DNA of 64,000 nt from Roseiarcus sp963753135 (GCA_963753135.1 CAVWBA010000017.1:186001-250000); one strand, 5' to 3'. Positions 17,695 to 37,798 are shown, counted from the first letter of the stretch. Made by a program: numbers and translations. The notes: generated by a model from the letters alone, not told the origin.

Positions 17695-17913
17695 TCAGTC
17701 CTTGGCCTTCGCCGCGGCGCGCTTCTGCGCGGCGACGGTCATGACGCGGGCGATATCTCGGCGCACGACGCGCACCCGCGCGGTGTCCTGCAACTGCCCG
17801 CTCGCCTTCTGAAAGCGCAGGTTGAACTGCTCCTTCTTGAGCTTGAGCGCCTCGTCGCTGAGCTGATCCTCGGTCATGACGCGAATGTCGGAAAGACGGC
17901 TGGCGGTTTTCAT
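17695..17913 (-). CDS. rpmC: 50S ribosomal protein L29
   Basis: A 72-residue helical protein near the exit tunnel, where it helps dock trigger factor and SRP. The segments LKKEQFNLRFQKASGQLQDT and RVRVVRRDIARVMTV are typical. It lies between rplP and rpsQ. Confidence 0.96.
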   Translation of the reverse strand: MKTASRLSDIRVMTEDQLSDEALKLKKEQFNLRFQKASGQLQDTARVRVVRRDIARVMTVAAQKRAAAKAKD

Positions 17914-17928
17914 GGCTTGAAGCGCCTC

Positions 17929-18342
17929 CTATTCCGCGATGCGCTGAATGAAGCGCGTCTTGATCGGCAGCTTCGCCGCCGCCAGGCCGAACGCCTCGCG
18001 CGCAAGCGGCTCCGGCACACCGTCGATTTCGAACATGATGCGGCCCGGCGCGACGCGCACAACCCAGAATTCCGGCGCGCCCTTGCCCTTGCCCATGCGC
18101 ACCTCGATCGGCTTCTTCGACACCGGCACGTCGGGGAAGACGCGGATCCAGACACGGCCGGCGCGCTTCATGTGACGGGTGAGCGCTCGACGGGCGGCCT
18201 CGATCTGACGCGCGGTGACGCGCTCCGGCTCCATCGCCTTGAGCCCGAACTCGCCAAAATTGAGCGCGAAGCCGCCCTTCGCATTGCCGCGAATGCGGCC
18301 TTTGAAGGCTTTGCGGAACTTTGTTTTCTTAGGCTGCATCAT
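17929..18342 (-). CDS. rplP: 50S ribosomal protein L16
   Basis: A 137-residue protein next to the A-site tRNA and the peptidyl transferase centre. It starts MMQPKKTKFRKAFKGRIRG and contains EPERVTARQIEAARRALTRH and RIFPDVPVSKKPIEVRMGKG-type segments; the hydroxylation/PTC-side loop is GKGAPEFWVVRV. It lies between rpsC and rpmC. Confidence 0.97.
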   Translation of the reverse strand: MMQPKKTKFRKAFKGRIRGNAKGGFALNFGEFGLKAMEPERVTARQIEAARRALTRHMKRAGRVWIRVFPDVPVSKKPIEVRMGKGKGAPEFWVVRVAPGRIMFEIDGVPEPLAREAFGLAAAKLPIKTRFIQRIAE

Positions 18343-18370
18343 GATGGCGTACTCTTAAGCTGCGCGCCCG

Positions 18371-19099
18371 TCAGAGGGATTCGCGTTCACGCTCGCGTGG
18401 TTCGCGGCGCGGACGATGGGTGGAGGAATGGTCGGCCTCGGCCAGGCGCTTGTCCTGGGCCATGGGGTCGTGCTCGAGGATCTCGCCCTTGAAGATCCAA
18501 ACCTTGATGCCGCACGTGCCATAGGCGGTGTGCGCGGTGGCGACGCCATAGTCGACGTCGGCGCGCAAGGTGTGCAGCGGCACGCGACCCTCGCGATACC
18601 ATTCGAGCCGCGCGATTTCCGCGCCGCCCAGCCGGCCCGAGCAATTGATGCGGATGCCTTCGGCGCCGAGGCGCATCGCAGACTGCACCGCGCGCTTCAT
18701 CGCCCGCCGGAACGCCACGCGGCGCTCGAGCTGTTGAGCGATGGACTCGGCGACCAGGGTCGCATCGACTTCCGGCTTGCGGACTTCGACGATGTTGATC
18801 GCCACTTCCGAGCTCGTCAGCTTGGCGACCTGCTTGCGCAACTTTTCGATGTCGGCACCCTTCTTGCCGATGACCACGCCGGGACGGGCGGAGTGAATGT
18901 TGATGCGGGCCTTCTTGTGCGGGCGCTCGATGACGATCTTCGAAATCGCCGCTTGCTTGAGCCCCTTGGTCAGCAACTCGCGGATCTTCATGTCCTCGTG
19001 CAACAGCTTGCCGTATTCGCCCTTGCCGGAAAACCAGCGCGAATCCCAGGTGCGGTTGACGCCGAGGCGCAGCCCGATCGGATTGATTTTCTGTCCCAT
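18371..19099 (-). CDS. rpsC: 30S ribosomal protein S3
   Basis: A 242-residue protein at the mRNA entry site. It begins MGQKINPIGLRLGVNRTWDS; the KH domain carries PGVVIGKKGADIEKLRKQV, and the C-terminal domain has GAEGIRINCSGRLGGAEIAR. The end is a highly charged tail (HRPRREPRERERESL). It lies between rplV and rplP. Confidence 0.97.
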   Translation of the reverse strand: MGQKINPIGLRLGVNRTWDSRWFSGKGEYGKLLHEDMKIRELLTKGLKQAAISKIVIERPHKKARINIHSARPGVVIGKKGADIEKLRKQVAKLTSSEVAINIVEVRKPEVDATLVAESIAQQLERRVAFRRAMKRAVQSAMRLGAEGIRINCSGRLGGAEIARLEWYREGRVPLHTLRADVDYGVATAHTAYGTCGIKVWIFKGEILEHDPMAQDKRLAEADHSSTHRPRREPRERERESL

Positions 19100-19110
19100 C
19101 TCGACTCTCT

Positions 19111-19497
19111 CTAAGCGGCCTCGGCGGCGGCGACTTCGCGCACGACGATCGTGATGTTGGCGAACGGCTTTTCGATCCGCCCAGCCCGGCCGCGCGCGCG
19201 CGGACTGAAGCGCTTCAACACGATGTCCTTGCCGACCCAGGCTTGAGCGACAACGAGATCGTCGACGTCGAGTTCATGGTTGTTCTCGGCGTTGGCGATT
19301 GCGGATTCGAGCGTCTTCTTGACCTCGACCGAAATCCGCTTGTTGGAGAACTCGAGATCGGCGAGCGCGGTCGCGACCTTCTTGCCCCGGATCAGCTGGG
19401 CTAGAAGGTTGAGCTTCTGCGGGCTGACGCGCAGCATGCGCGTCGTCGCCTTGGCTTCGTTCTCCGCCTGACGGCGTGGGTTGGACGGTTTGGACAT
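19111..19497 (-). CDS. rplV: 50S ribosomal protein L22
   Basis: A 128-residue protein whose beta hairpin lines the exit tunnel. Diagnostic segments are LRVSPQKLNLLAQLIRGKKV, ALADLEFSNKRIS and the hairpin region KRFSPRARGRAGRI. The N-terminus is extended by about 20 polar residues (MSKPSNPRRQAENEAKATTR) before the core. It lies between rpsS and rpsC. Confidence 0.97.
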   Translation of the reverse strand: MSKPSNPRRQAENEAKATTRMLRVSPQKLNLLAQLIRGKKVATALADLEFSNKRISVEVKKTLESAIANAENNHELDVDDLVVAQAWVGKDIVLKRFSPRARGRAGRIEKPFANITIVVREVAAAEAA

Positions 19498-19503
19498 CGG
19501 TGA

Positions 19504-19782
19504 TTAGGCCCTCTTGGCCTTCTTGTCGGCGGAATGGCCGTGAAAGGTGCGGGTCGGTGCGAATTCGCCGAACTTGTGGCCGATCATCTCCTCGGACACG
19601 AGCACCGGAATGTGCTTGTGGCCGTTATAGACGCCGAACGTCAGACCCACGAACTGCGGCAGAATCGTCGAGCGCCGGCTCCAGATCTTGATGATGTCGG
19701 AGCGGCCGGACGCCCGCGCGGCGTCAGCCTTCCGGAGCATATAACCGTCGACGAACGGGCCCTTCCAGATCGATCGCGTCAT
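19504..19782 (-). CDS. rpsS: 30S ribosomal protein S19
   Basis: A 92-residue protein of the small-subunit head that contacts the 50S central protuberance. It starts MTRSIWKGPFVDGYMLRK and contains IKIWSRRSTILPQFVGLTFG and GHKFGEFAPTRTFHGH. It follows rplB after 3 bases. Confidence 0.97.
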   Translation of the reverse strand: MTRSIWKGPFVDGYMLRKADAARASGRSDIIKIWSRRSTILPQFVGLTFGVYNGHKHIPVLVSEEMIGHKFGEFAPTRTFHGHSADKKAKRA

Positions 19783-19785
19783 GGG

Positions 19786-20625
19786 TCAGCCTCTCTTCTT
19801 GCGCACATGGCGCGATGCGACGATGAACTTGTCGGTCGCCTTGTTCGACCGGGTCTTCTTGCCCTTGGTCGGCTTTCCCCACGGGCTCACCGGATGCCGG
19901 CCGCCCGACGATTTGCCCTCGCCGCCGCCGTGCGGATGGTCGACCGGGTTCATGACGACGCCGCGATTGTGCGGACGGCGTCCGAACCAGCGACTGCGGC
20001 CGGCCTTGCTGATCGACGTATTCATGTGATCGGGGTTCGACACCGCGCCGATCGAGGCGAAGCATTGGCCATGAATGAGTCGCTGCTCGCCAGAGCTGAG
20101 ACGCAGAGACACGTAGCCCTGATCGCAACTCACGATCTGCGCGTACGAACCGGCTGAACGGGCAATCGCGCCGCCCTTGCCGATCTTCATCTCGACATTG
20201 TGTACGATGGTCCCGACGGGAATGTTCGCAAGCGGCATCGCGTTGCCAGGCTTAACATCGACCTGAGCGCCGGCGATCACCTCGTCTCCGGGAGACAGAC
20301 GCTGCGGCGCAATGATGTAGGCCTGCTCGCCGTCGGCATATTTGATCAGCGCGATGAAGCTCGTGCGATTGGGATCATATTCCAGCCGCTCGACCTTGCC
20401 CGCAACGTCGAGCTTGCGCCGCTTGAAATCGACGATGCGGTAGGTCTGTTTGTGACCACCGCCGCGGAACCGCACGGTGATCCGGCCAGCGTTGTTGCGT
20501 CCACCCTTCTCGGACTTGCCAACAGTCAGCGCCTTCACCGGCTTGCCCTTGTAGAGCTCGCTGCGGTCGACGATGACGAGCTGCCGAAGGCTCGGGGTGG
20601 TCGGCTTAAAAGTTTTGAGCGCCAT
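19786..20625 (-). CDS. rplB: 50S ribosomal protein L2
   Basis: A 279-residue protein required for subunit association and the integrity of the peptidyl transferase centre. It starts MALKTFKPTTPSLRQLVIVD; the conserved C-terminal segment VMNPVDHPHGGGEGKSSGG contains the histidine implicated in activity, followed by HPVSPWGKPTKGKKTRSN. It lies between rplW and rpsS. Confidence 0.97.
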   Translation of the reverse strand: MALKTFKPTTPSLRQLVIVDRSELYKGKPVKALTVGKSEKGGRNNAGRITVRFRGGGHKQTYRIVDFKRRKLDVAGKVERLEYDPNRTSFIALIKYADGEQAYIIAPQRLSPGDEVIAGAQVDVKPGNAMPLANIPVGTIVHNVEMKIGKGGAIARSAGSYAQIVSCDQGYVSLRLSSGEQRLIHGQCFASIGAVSNPDHMNTSISKAGRSRWFGRRPHNRGVVMNPVDHPHGGGEGKSSGGRHPVSPWGKPTKGKKTRSNKATDKFIVASRHVRKKRG

Positions 20626-20638
20626 GACTCTCGCCCCT

Positions 20639-20935
20639 CTAGAGACCGGTGGTCATGTCGATGCGATAGCCGTCGGCAAGCGTGACGATCGCTTTCTTCA
20701 TGTCCTGCTGGCGTCCGCGAATGCCTCGAAACGCCTTGTTCTTGCCTTTGCGCAAGAGCGTATTGACCGCCGTCACCTTGACGTCGAACAATTGCTCGAT
20801 CGCCGCCTTGATCTGCGGTTTGGTCGCGTTGCGCGCGACCTTGAATACGAACTGGTTGCTTTCCGAGGCGATGGTCGCCTTCTCCGTGATCACGGGGGCG
20901 ACGATCGCCTCGTAATGGCGCACGTCCTTGATCAT
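20639..20935 (-). CDS. rplW: 50S ribosomal protein L23
   Basis: A 98-residue protein at the tunnel exit that docks trigger factor and SRP. Conserved segments are YEAIVAPVITEKAT, NQFVFKVARNATKPQIKAAI and LRKGKNKAFRGIRGRQQDMK. The start overlaps the rplD stop (ATGA). Confidence 0.96.
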   Translation of the reverse strand: MIKDVRHYEAIVAPVITEKATIASESNQFVFKVARNATKPQIKAAIEQLFDVKVTAVNTLLRKGKNKAFRGIRGRQQDMKKAIVTLADGYRIDMTTGL

Positions 20936-21552
20936 TTGAACCGCGCCTCCAGCGCTTCAACCGCCGCCTTGGTCAAAACCAGCTTCTCGCGACGCATGAT
21001 GTCGTAGACGTTGACGCCCTGGATCGGCAGCACGTCGATCTCCGGCAAGTTGCGAGCCGCGACGGCGAACTTCGTCCGCGGCTCGGCGCCGTCGATGATG
21101 AGCGCATTCTTGAGCGCCGCCTTTTCGAACGAAACGCGCAGCGTCTTCGTCTTGGCCTCTTCGATGTGAGCGCTTTCCCACACCACAAGCCCACCAGCGC
21201 GGACCTTGGCCGAGAGCGCGTGCCGAAGCGCAAGCGCCCGCACCTTCTTGGGCAAGTCATGCTCATGGCTGCGCACGACTGGGCCCATCGCGCGTCCACC
21301 GCCGCGGAACTGCGGCACGCGCGCCGAGCCGTGACGGGCGCCGCCTGTGCCCTTCTGCTTGTACATCTTCTTGCCGGTGCGATGGATCTCGGCGCGACCC
21401 AGCGTCTTGTGCGTCCCGGCCTGGCGCTTGGCGAGCTGCCAGCGCACCATGCGCGCAATCAAGTCCGCGCGAGGCTCAAGGCCGAATACGGCGTCGCTAA
21501 GCTCGAGCGAACCAGCGGCCGAGCCGTCGATCGACGTCATGTCGAATTTCAT
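20932..21552 (-). CDS. rplD: 50S ribosomal protein L4
   Basis: A 206-residue protein with a long loop into the exit tunnel; in some bacteria it also represses the S10 operon. The tunnel loop is RAEIHRTGKKMYKQKGTGGA and RHGSARVPQFRGGGRAMGP. I chose the ATG at 21552 (MKFDMTSIDG), 5 bases after the rplC stop; the open frame continues further upstream only through rplC in another frame. Confidence 0.96.
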   Translation of the reverse strand: MKFDMTSIDGSAAGSLELSDAVFGLEPRADLIARMVRWQLAKRQAGTHKTLGRAEIHRTGKKMYKQKGTGGARHGSARVPQFRGGGRAMGPVVRSHEHDLPKKVRALALRHALSAKVRAGGLVVWESAHIEEAKTKTLRVSFEKAALKNALIIDGAEPRTKFAVAARNLPEIDVLPIQGVNVYDIMRREKLVLTKAAVEALEARFK

Positions 21553-21557
21553 CGGCG

Positions 21558-22283
21558 TCACTCTCCCTTCGCCGCTTCGGCCGAGGGCGCAACGGCAGGC
21601 CCATCGGACTGAACGCGAAACTTGCCGGGCAGCGGCGCGTCTTTCGGCAACGGCTTCTTCACCGCGTCGCGCACCGCGATCCACCCGCCAGCGTGGCCCG
21701 GCACCGCGCCTTCGACCAGGATAAGGCCGCGCTCGGGATCGGTGCGCACGACGCGAAGGTTCTGCGTCGTCACGCGATCCGTACCCATATGGCCAGCCAT
21801 CTTCTTGTTCTTCCAGGTCTTGCCCGGGTCCTGGCGGCCGCCGGTAGACCCATGCGAGCGGTGCGAGATCGACACGCCGTGCGTGGCGCGCAAGCCGCCG
21901 AAGTTCCAGCGCTTCATCGGGCCGGCGAAACCCTTGCCGATGGTCACGCCGGTGACGTCGACATATTGCCCAACCATGAAGTGGTCGGCAGTGATCTCTG
22001 CTCCGACGGGGATCATCTTGTCCTCTTCGACGCGGAACTCGGCGAGCCGCATCTTCGGCTCGACATGAGCGACCGCGAAACGGCCGCGCTCGGCCTTCGA
22101 CACGTTCTTCACCTTCGCCTTGCCGACGCCGAGCTGAAGCGCGGTGTAACCGTTCTTTTCCTGGGTGCGATGCGCGACCACCTGGCAACCCTCGACCTGG
22201 AGGACGGTGACCGGCACGTGGTCCCCTGCGTCCGTGAAGACGCGGGACATGCCCAGCTTCTTTGCGATAATGCCTGAACGCAT
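21558..22283 (-). CDS. rplC: 50S ribosomal protein L3
   Basis: A 241-residue assembly-initiator protein at the peptidyl transferase centre. It starts MRSGIIAKKLGMSRVFTDAG; the central finger is in FGGLRATHGVSISHRSHGST and GGRQDPGKTWKNKKMAGHMG, including the glutamine that is methylated in many species. A Pro/Ala-rich C-terminal tail (GPAVAPSAEAAKGE) makes it longer than the ~210 residues of enterobacterial L3, a common alphaproteobacterial feature. Confidence 0.97.
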   Translation of the reverse strand: MRSGIIAKKLGMSRVFTDAGDHVPVTVLQVEGCQVVAHRTQEKNGYTALQLGVGKAKVKNVSKAERGRFAVAHVEPKMRLAEFRVEEDKMIPVGAEITADHFMVGQYVDVTGVTIGKGFAGPMKRWNFGGLRATHGVSISHRSHGSTGGRQDPGKTWKNKKMAGHMGTDRVTTQNLRVVRTDPERGLILVEGAVPGHAGGWIAVRDAVKKPLPKDAPLPGKFRVQSDGPAVAPSAEAAKGE

Positions 22284-22344
22284 TGCGATGATCCTTCGTG
22301 AGCGCCTTTGAGGAGAACCCCTCAGAGACGCTCGCCAAATCCCC

Positions 22345-22653
<309 letters not shown>

Positions 22654-22721
22654 CTATCAAATCCCTGCCGGTCCGAGCAGCGGAGCGCTTGGCCCCGCCG
22701 CCATTCCCTAGCCGCAACGCC

Positions 22722-23912
<1,191 letters not shown>

Positions 23913-23962
23913 AGCCGGACTCCTTCTCGTGGCCCTTCATTCTCAAGAGGCGGAACGCCGCC

Positions 23963-26038
<2,076 letters not shown>

Positions 26039-26075
26039 GATCCTTGATCCCGATTGCCTTGGCCAGAACCGCCGC

Positions 26076-26546
26076 TTACCAGCGGTAGTGGGCGAAGGCG
26101 CGGTTGGCTTCCGCCATCCTGTGCGTGTCCTCGCGTTTCTTGACCGCAGCGCCACGATTGTTCGAGGCGTCGAGCAATTCGGCCGAGAGCCGGTCGACCA
26201 TCGTCTTGTCGTTGCGGTCGCGCGCCGCGCTGATGATCCAGCGGATCGCCAGAGCCTGACGGCGGTCTGTGCGCACTTCGACCGGCACCTGATAAGTCGC
26301 GCCGCCGACCCGGCGCGAACGAACCTCGACGGACGGGGCGACGTTCTCCAGCGCCTGCTTGAAAACGGCCAGCGGATCGGTCTTCGCCTTGGCCTCGACG
26401 CTGTCCAGCGCGCCATAGACGATCGACTCGGCGACCGACTTCTTGCCCTCGTACATGATCGTATTCATGAACTTCGCCACCACCACGTCGCCGTATTTGG
26501 CGTCGGGGATGATGTCGCGTTTCTCGGCGCTATGACGGCGTGACAT
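26076..26546 (-). CDS. rpsG: 30S ribosomal protein S7
   Basis: A 156-residue 16S rRNA-binding protein of the head and usual translational repressor of the str operon. It starts MSRRHSAEKRDIIPDAKYGD and contains ALENVAPSVEVRSRRVGGAT, YQVPVEVRTDRRQALAIRW and the end EANRAFAHYRW. The gap to rpsL is 110 bases and contains a repeat element. Confidence 0.97.
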   Translation of the reverse strand: MSRRHSAEKRDIIPDAKYGDVVVAKFMNTIMYEGKKSVAESIVYGALDSVEAKAKTDPLAVFKQALENVAPSVEVRSRRVGGATYQVPVEVRTDRRQALAIRWIISAARDRNDKTMVDRLSAELLDASNNRGAAVKKREDTHRMAEANRAFAHYRW

Positions 26547-26597
26547 CGCCTAACTCTCTCTTCGTCAGAGCCGGTAAACCGGCCGTGAAATTCGTTC

Positions 26598-26642
26598 TAT
26601 CTGGATCCCGGATCGTCGCTTCGCTCCGTCCGGGGATGACCT
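26598..26642. repeat. Repeat fragment between rpsL and rpsG
   Basis: The sequence TCTGGATCCCGGATCG ... TCGCTTCGCTCCGTC ... CCGGGGATGACC resembles dispersed GGATCCCGGATC/CCGGGGATGAC palindromes common in Hyphomicrobiales (from memory). It lies inside the str transcription unit, where such insertions are rare. Only one copy of this type is seen in the window. Confidence 0.5.
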
Positions 26643-26656
26643 TCGCTTCGCTCAGG

Positions 26657-27028
26657 TCACTTCGGCCGCTTGGCGCCGTATTTCGAACGACGCTGCTTGC
26701 GGTCCTTGACCCCCTGCGTATCGAGCACGCCGCGCAGGATGTGATAGCGGACGCCGGGCAGATCCTTGACGCGGCCGCCACGGATCATGACCACCGAATG
26801 TTCCTGCAAATTGTGGCCTTCGCCGGGGATATAGCCGATGACCTCGAAGCCGTTGGTCAGCCGCACCTTGGCGACCTTGCGCAGCGCCGAATTCGGCTTC
26901 TTCGGCGTCGTCGTATAGACGCGCGTGCAGACGCCACGCTTCTGCGGGCTCGCCTGAAGATGGCGGGCCTTCTCGCGGTAGGTCTTCGGTTGCCGCGGCT
27001 TGCGGATCAACTGGCTGATCGTCGGCAT
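26657..27028 (-). CDS. rpsL: 30S ribosomal protein S12
   Basis: A 123-residue decoding-centre protein and first gene of the str operon. The streptomycin-related sites are wild type: Lys in TTPKKPNSALRK and in GGRVKDLPGVRYH. The start MPTISQLIRKPRQP is standard. A sigma-70-like promoter lies about 320 bases upstream, leaving a long leader with two hairpins. Confidence 0.97.
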   Translation of the reverse strand: MPTISQLIRKPRQPKTYREKARHLQASPQKRGVCTRVYTTTPKKPNSALRKVAKVRLTNGFEVIGYIPGEGHNLQEHSVVMIRGGRVKDLPGVRYHILRGVLDTQGVKDRKQRRSKYGAKRPK

Positions 27029-27190
27029 GTCGCCTCTAAACCTTACGTTCGCTTCTGCGTCCGGTGTTAAAACCGGACAGAAAATCCACTTTCCACCGCT
27101 CGACCTTCGCGCGAAGCCTGCAAGGCAACGCGCGAAACCAACAGCGCCCTAAAACCCGATTTGGGTTTGGGCGCCGCTAGAGAAGCAGAG

Positions 27191-27216
27191 GATCACGGGA
27201 CCTAAGGCCCGCGATC
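27191..27216 (-). promoter_or_regulatory. Leader hairpin 2 of the str operon
   Basis: GATC.CGGG and CCCG.GATC pair across the loop ACCTAAGG, with one mismatch position in the stem. It follows hairpin 1 by 12 bases in the direction of transcription. Its role is unknown; it could be part of an anti-termination or ribosomal-protein-binding structure. Confidence 0.4.
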
Positions 27217-27228
27217 ATGCGAAACAGA

Positions 27229-27248
27229 ACCGGCCCCTGAGGGCCGGT
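27229..27248 (-). promoter_or_regulatory. Leader hairpin 1, terminator-like
   Basis: A perfect 8-base stem ACCGGCCC / GGGCCGGT closes a 4-base loop. On the transcribed strand it is followed by TCTGTTTCG, so it looks like a weak intrinsic terminator about 95-110 bases after the predicted transcription start. An attenuator in the str leader is possible. Confidence 0.5.
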
Positions 27249-27347
27249 ATGGCTCGTCGTCGGTAGGATCGTCAGCGTCTAGAGCCGTTGGGTATCCGAC
27301 GCGTCGTCGAATACAGCGAAGCTCTACGGCCTGCCGAAAGCGCGCGG

Positions 27348-27376
27348 AACATATTCAAGCCGTCTACCTGCGTCAA
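27348..27376 (-). promoter_or_regulatory. Sigma-70-type promoter of the str operon
   Basis: On the minus strand TTGACG (27376-27371) is followed after exactly 17 bases by TATGTT (27353-27348). Spacing is ideal and the match is 5/6 for -35 and 4/6 for -10. It points at rpsL, whose start is about 320 bases downstream. Confidence 0.75.
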
Positions 27377-27579
27377 CCCCTTTCGACTGTCATAATCAGC
27401 GGAGCGCAGAAAATTCGTCGCTGCGCCCCCGAGTTTCACGCGCGTCTCGTCTACAGCGGGTCGCGAAAACGCCGCAGACCATCATAGATGGGCCGGGATT
27501 CGACGATAGCGAGCCGTAAGAGCAATTTTAGCCGCCGCGCCATTCGGCGATCCGAGCCATCCGGAGCTTACGAAAAGAG

Positions 27580-28836
27580 ATGAAAACGACACGCAGGGAA
27601 ATCCTGGCCCTTGCGGCAATGGGCGCGCTCGGCGTGTGGCCCGCGAGGGCCGAGACCGCAAGCCAGCCCGATGAGGCGCACGCCACGTCAAATCAAGCGG
27701 ACTTCGACCAGGTCTGGCAACTCGTGCGCGACCGCTTCTTCGATCCTCATCTCAATGGGCTCGATTGGCAAGAAGAGCGCGCCCGCTTTCGCCCTCAAGC
27801 GGCGTCCGCGCGGTCACGTGAGGACGGAGCGGCTGTGATCAACGCGATGCTGGCCAAGCTCAACGCCTCCCACACCCATTATTATACGCCCGAGGATCCC
27901 GCCTATTACCAACTCGCCGACATTTTCGCAGGCGCGCTCGAGCATCGCGGCCTCGAGCGAGTGTTCCCGAGGGGGGACGTAACCTATCCGGGAATCGGCG
28001 TGTTCACCGACGCCGACCATCAGGGCCGCACGTTCGTAACCGGAGTCATCGAAGGCGCGCCCGCGCATGGGGCGGGCGTTCTGCTCGGCGACGAAATTGT
28101 GTCGGTAGACGATCGCCCGTTCCATGCGGTCGATTCGTTCCGCGGCAAGATCGGTCAGTCGGTCTCGCTCCAGATTCGACGCGCGTCCGGCGCGACGCCG
28201 ATCGCGATCAGCGCATCGCCCGCCGATCTTCACCCGAACGAAATGTTCTTGCGCGGCCTCAAAGACAGCGCGCGCATTATTGCTACGGACAAGGCCAAAA
28301 TCGGGTACGTGCATGTGTGGTCCTATGCGAGCCGCCGGATTCAGTCCGCGCTCGAGGATCTGATGTCCGATGGCCCGCTCAAGGACGCCGATGGGCTGGT
28401 CTGGGACCTGCGCGGCGGATGGGGCGGCGCGCAGCCCCAATATCTCGACCTGTTCAATCCGCGCGCGCCGACGATGCTGGTCAAGGACCGCAACGGCGAG
28501 ACCGGCTTCGTCGACGTCAAATGGCGCAAGCCCGTCGCCATGCTGATCAATGAGGGCACACGCAGCGGCAAGGAGGTGCTCGCCTACGGGTTCAAGGAGT
28601 ACCGGCTCGGCGAGCTCATCGGCCATCGCACCGAAGGGGCGGTGCTGGCGGCGACCGCGTTCCTGATCGGCGACGACGGCCTGCTCCTGCTCGCTATCGA
28701 GGATGTGCTGGTGGACGGCCAACGCCTCGAAGGGGTCGGCGTCACCCCGACGATCGAAGTTCCGTTCGACTGGCGCTATGCGGCAGGCGGTGACCCTCAG
28801 CTCGATCGCGCTGTGCAGGTCCTCGCGCGGGCTTAG
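27580..28836 (+). CDS. Exported S41-family (PDZ) serine peptidase
   Basis: A 418-residue protein related to C-terminal processing peptidases. The N-terminus has a twin-arginine-like signal (TTRREILALAAMGALG, cleavage after ARA near residue 24). A helical N-terminal region follows, then a PDZ-like domain (about 140-215, GVIEGAPAHGAGVLLGDEIV and SVDDRPFHAVDSF), then the tail-protease fold with GYVHVWSYASRR, GLVWDLRGGWGG and the nucleophile region LINEGTRSGKEVLAYGFK, where Ser and a following Lys would form the dyad. It is a lone gene read away from the str operon towards rpoC. The substrate is unknown. The GGWGG motif replaces the more usual NPGG. Confidence 0.75.
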   Translation: MKTTRREILALAAMGALGVWPARAETASQPDEAHATSNQADFDQVWQLVRDRFFDPHLNGLDWQEERARFRPQAASARSREDGAAVINAMLAKLNASHTHYYTPEDPAYYQLADIFAGALEHRGLERVFPRGDVTYPGIGVFTDADHQGRTFVTGVIEGAPAHGAGVLLGDEIVSVDDRPFHAVDSFRGKIGQSVSLQIRRASGATPIAISASPADLHPNEMFLRGLKDSARIIATDKAKIGYVHVWSYASRRIQSALEDLMSDGPLKDADGLVWDLRGGWGGAQPQYLDLFNPRAPTMLVKDRNGETGFVDVKWRKPVAMLINEGTRSGKEVLAYGFKEYRLGELIGHRTEGAVLAATAFLIGDDGLLLLAIEDVLVDGQRLEGVGVTPTIEVPFDWRYAAGGDPQLDRAVQVLARA

Positions 28837-28838
28837 AG

Positions 28839-28985
28839 TCTCCCTCTCCCTCGGAGAGAGGCGTCGGGCGTCCGCGCGCCAAGCGCCGGCGTTGCGGGCA
28901 ACTCCCTCATCCAGCGCCATAGCCCGTCGAAAGGCGGGCGTCTTTCGACGGGCTATGGCGCCCCTTCTCCCAGGGGGAGAAGGGA
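28839..28985. repeat. Palindromic repeat, copy 2, with a 20-base perfect stem
   Basis: The element starts with CTCCCTCTCCCTCGGAGAGAGG and ends with CCTTCTCCCAGGGGGAGAAGG. In its centre GCGCCATAGCCCGTCGAAAG (28914-28933) and its exact inverted copy (28942-28961) form a 20-base stem with the loop GCGGGCGT. It lies between the convergent peptidase and rpoC genes and may serve as a terminator for the peptidase. Confidence 0.8.
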
Positions 28986-29011
28986 ACCGAGCGCGTCGAT
29001 AGACCCCGCAA

Positions 29012-29040
29012 ACGAAAAACCCCGCCGGAGGCCGGCGAGG
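29012..29040 (-). terminator. Intrinsic terminator after rpoC
   Basis: On the minus strand a 9-pair GC stem (CCTCGCCGG / CCGGCGGGG, one G.U pair) with a 3-base loop is followed by TTTTTCG. It lies 30 bases after the rpoC stop and ends the rplJL-rpoBC operon. Confidence 0.9.
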
Positions 29041-29070
29041 TTCGTCGATGCCGGTCTATCGCCTTCTGCC

Positions 29071-33333
<4,263 letters not shown>

Positions 33334-33448
33334 TCTGGTCTCCCGCGAGGTCGGCGCTTCAAGGGCGCGGAACCCGCATTCATGGAAACAAAGGCGCGAC
33401 GCCGCCCGCGAGCACGAATCGCTCGAGGGCGGCTAAGGCCAAAGCGCG

Positions 33449-37579
<4,131 letters not shown>

Positions 37580-37763
37580 GTCGCTCCTCTAAAGCTCGCT
37601 TGCCCGCCGCTCTTGGCCCCGTCGCGCCCGGACGCGCCAGACCCTCGGCGGGCCCTCTCGGAGCGTCGCCAACGCTCCTCTTCACTCAAACCTCGACCGG
37701 ACAGCCTCAAACGCTATCAGCGGCCGGTTGACGACGCTCACTCACCGTAAACGCCTTGGAAAC

Positions 37764-37798
37764 ACCGGAACGGCCCCTGGCCGATGGCCGGGACCGTC
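37764..37798 (-). promoter_or_regulatory. rplL-rpoB intergenic hairpin, possible attenuator
   Basis: ACGGCCCCTGGCC and GGCCGGGACCGT pair with one bulge and one mismatch around a 3-base loop, 43 bases after the rplL stop and about 185 bases before rpoB. A partial terminator at this place sets the L7/L12-to-beta ratio in enteric bacteria, and the same logic may apply here. No long T tract follows, so this is a partial site at best. Confidence 0.5.

Larger units (their letters stand above)
27029..27579. other. Divergent intergenic region, str operon promoter and leader
   Basis: This 551-base gap separates the minus-strand str operon from the plus-strand S41 peptidase. It contains a promoter at 27348-27376, two hairpins in the leader (27191-27216 and 27229-27248) and no convincing open frame. 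The peptidase promoter should lie between about 27380 and 27570, but I cannot place it. Confidence 0.6.

Noticed and set aside
21553..22338. N-terminal extension of L4 through rplC
   Set aside because: It is the out-of-frame shadow of rplC; the L4 start at 21552 follows the rplC stop by 5 bases.
26039..26416. N-terminal extension of EF-G
   Set aside because: It overlaps rpsG in another frame; the conserved EF-G start MARSHAIEDYRNFG is at 26038.
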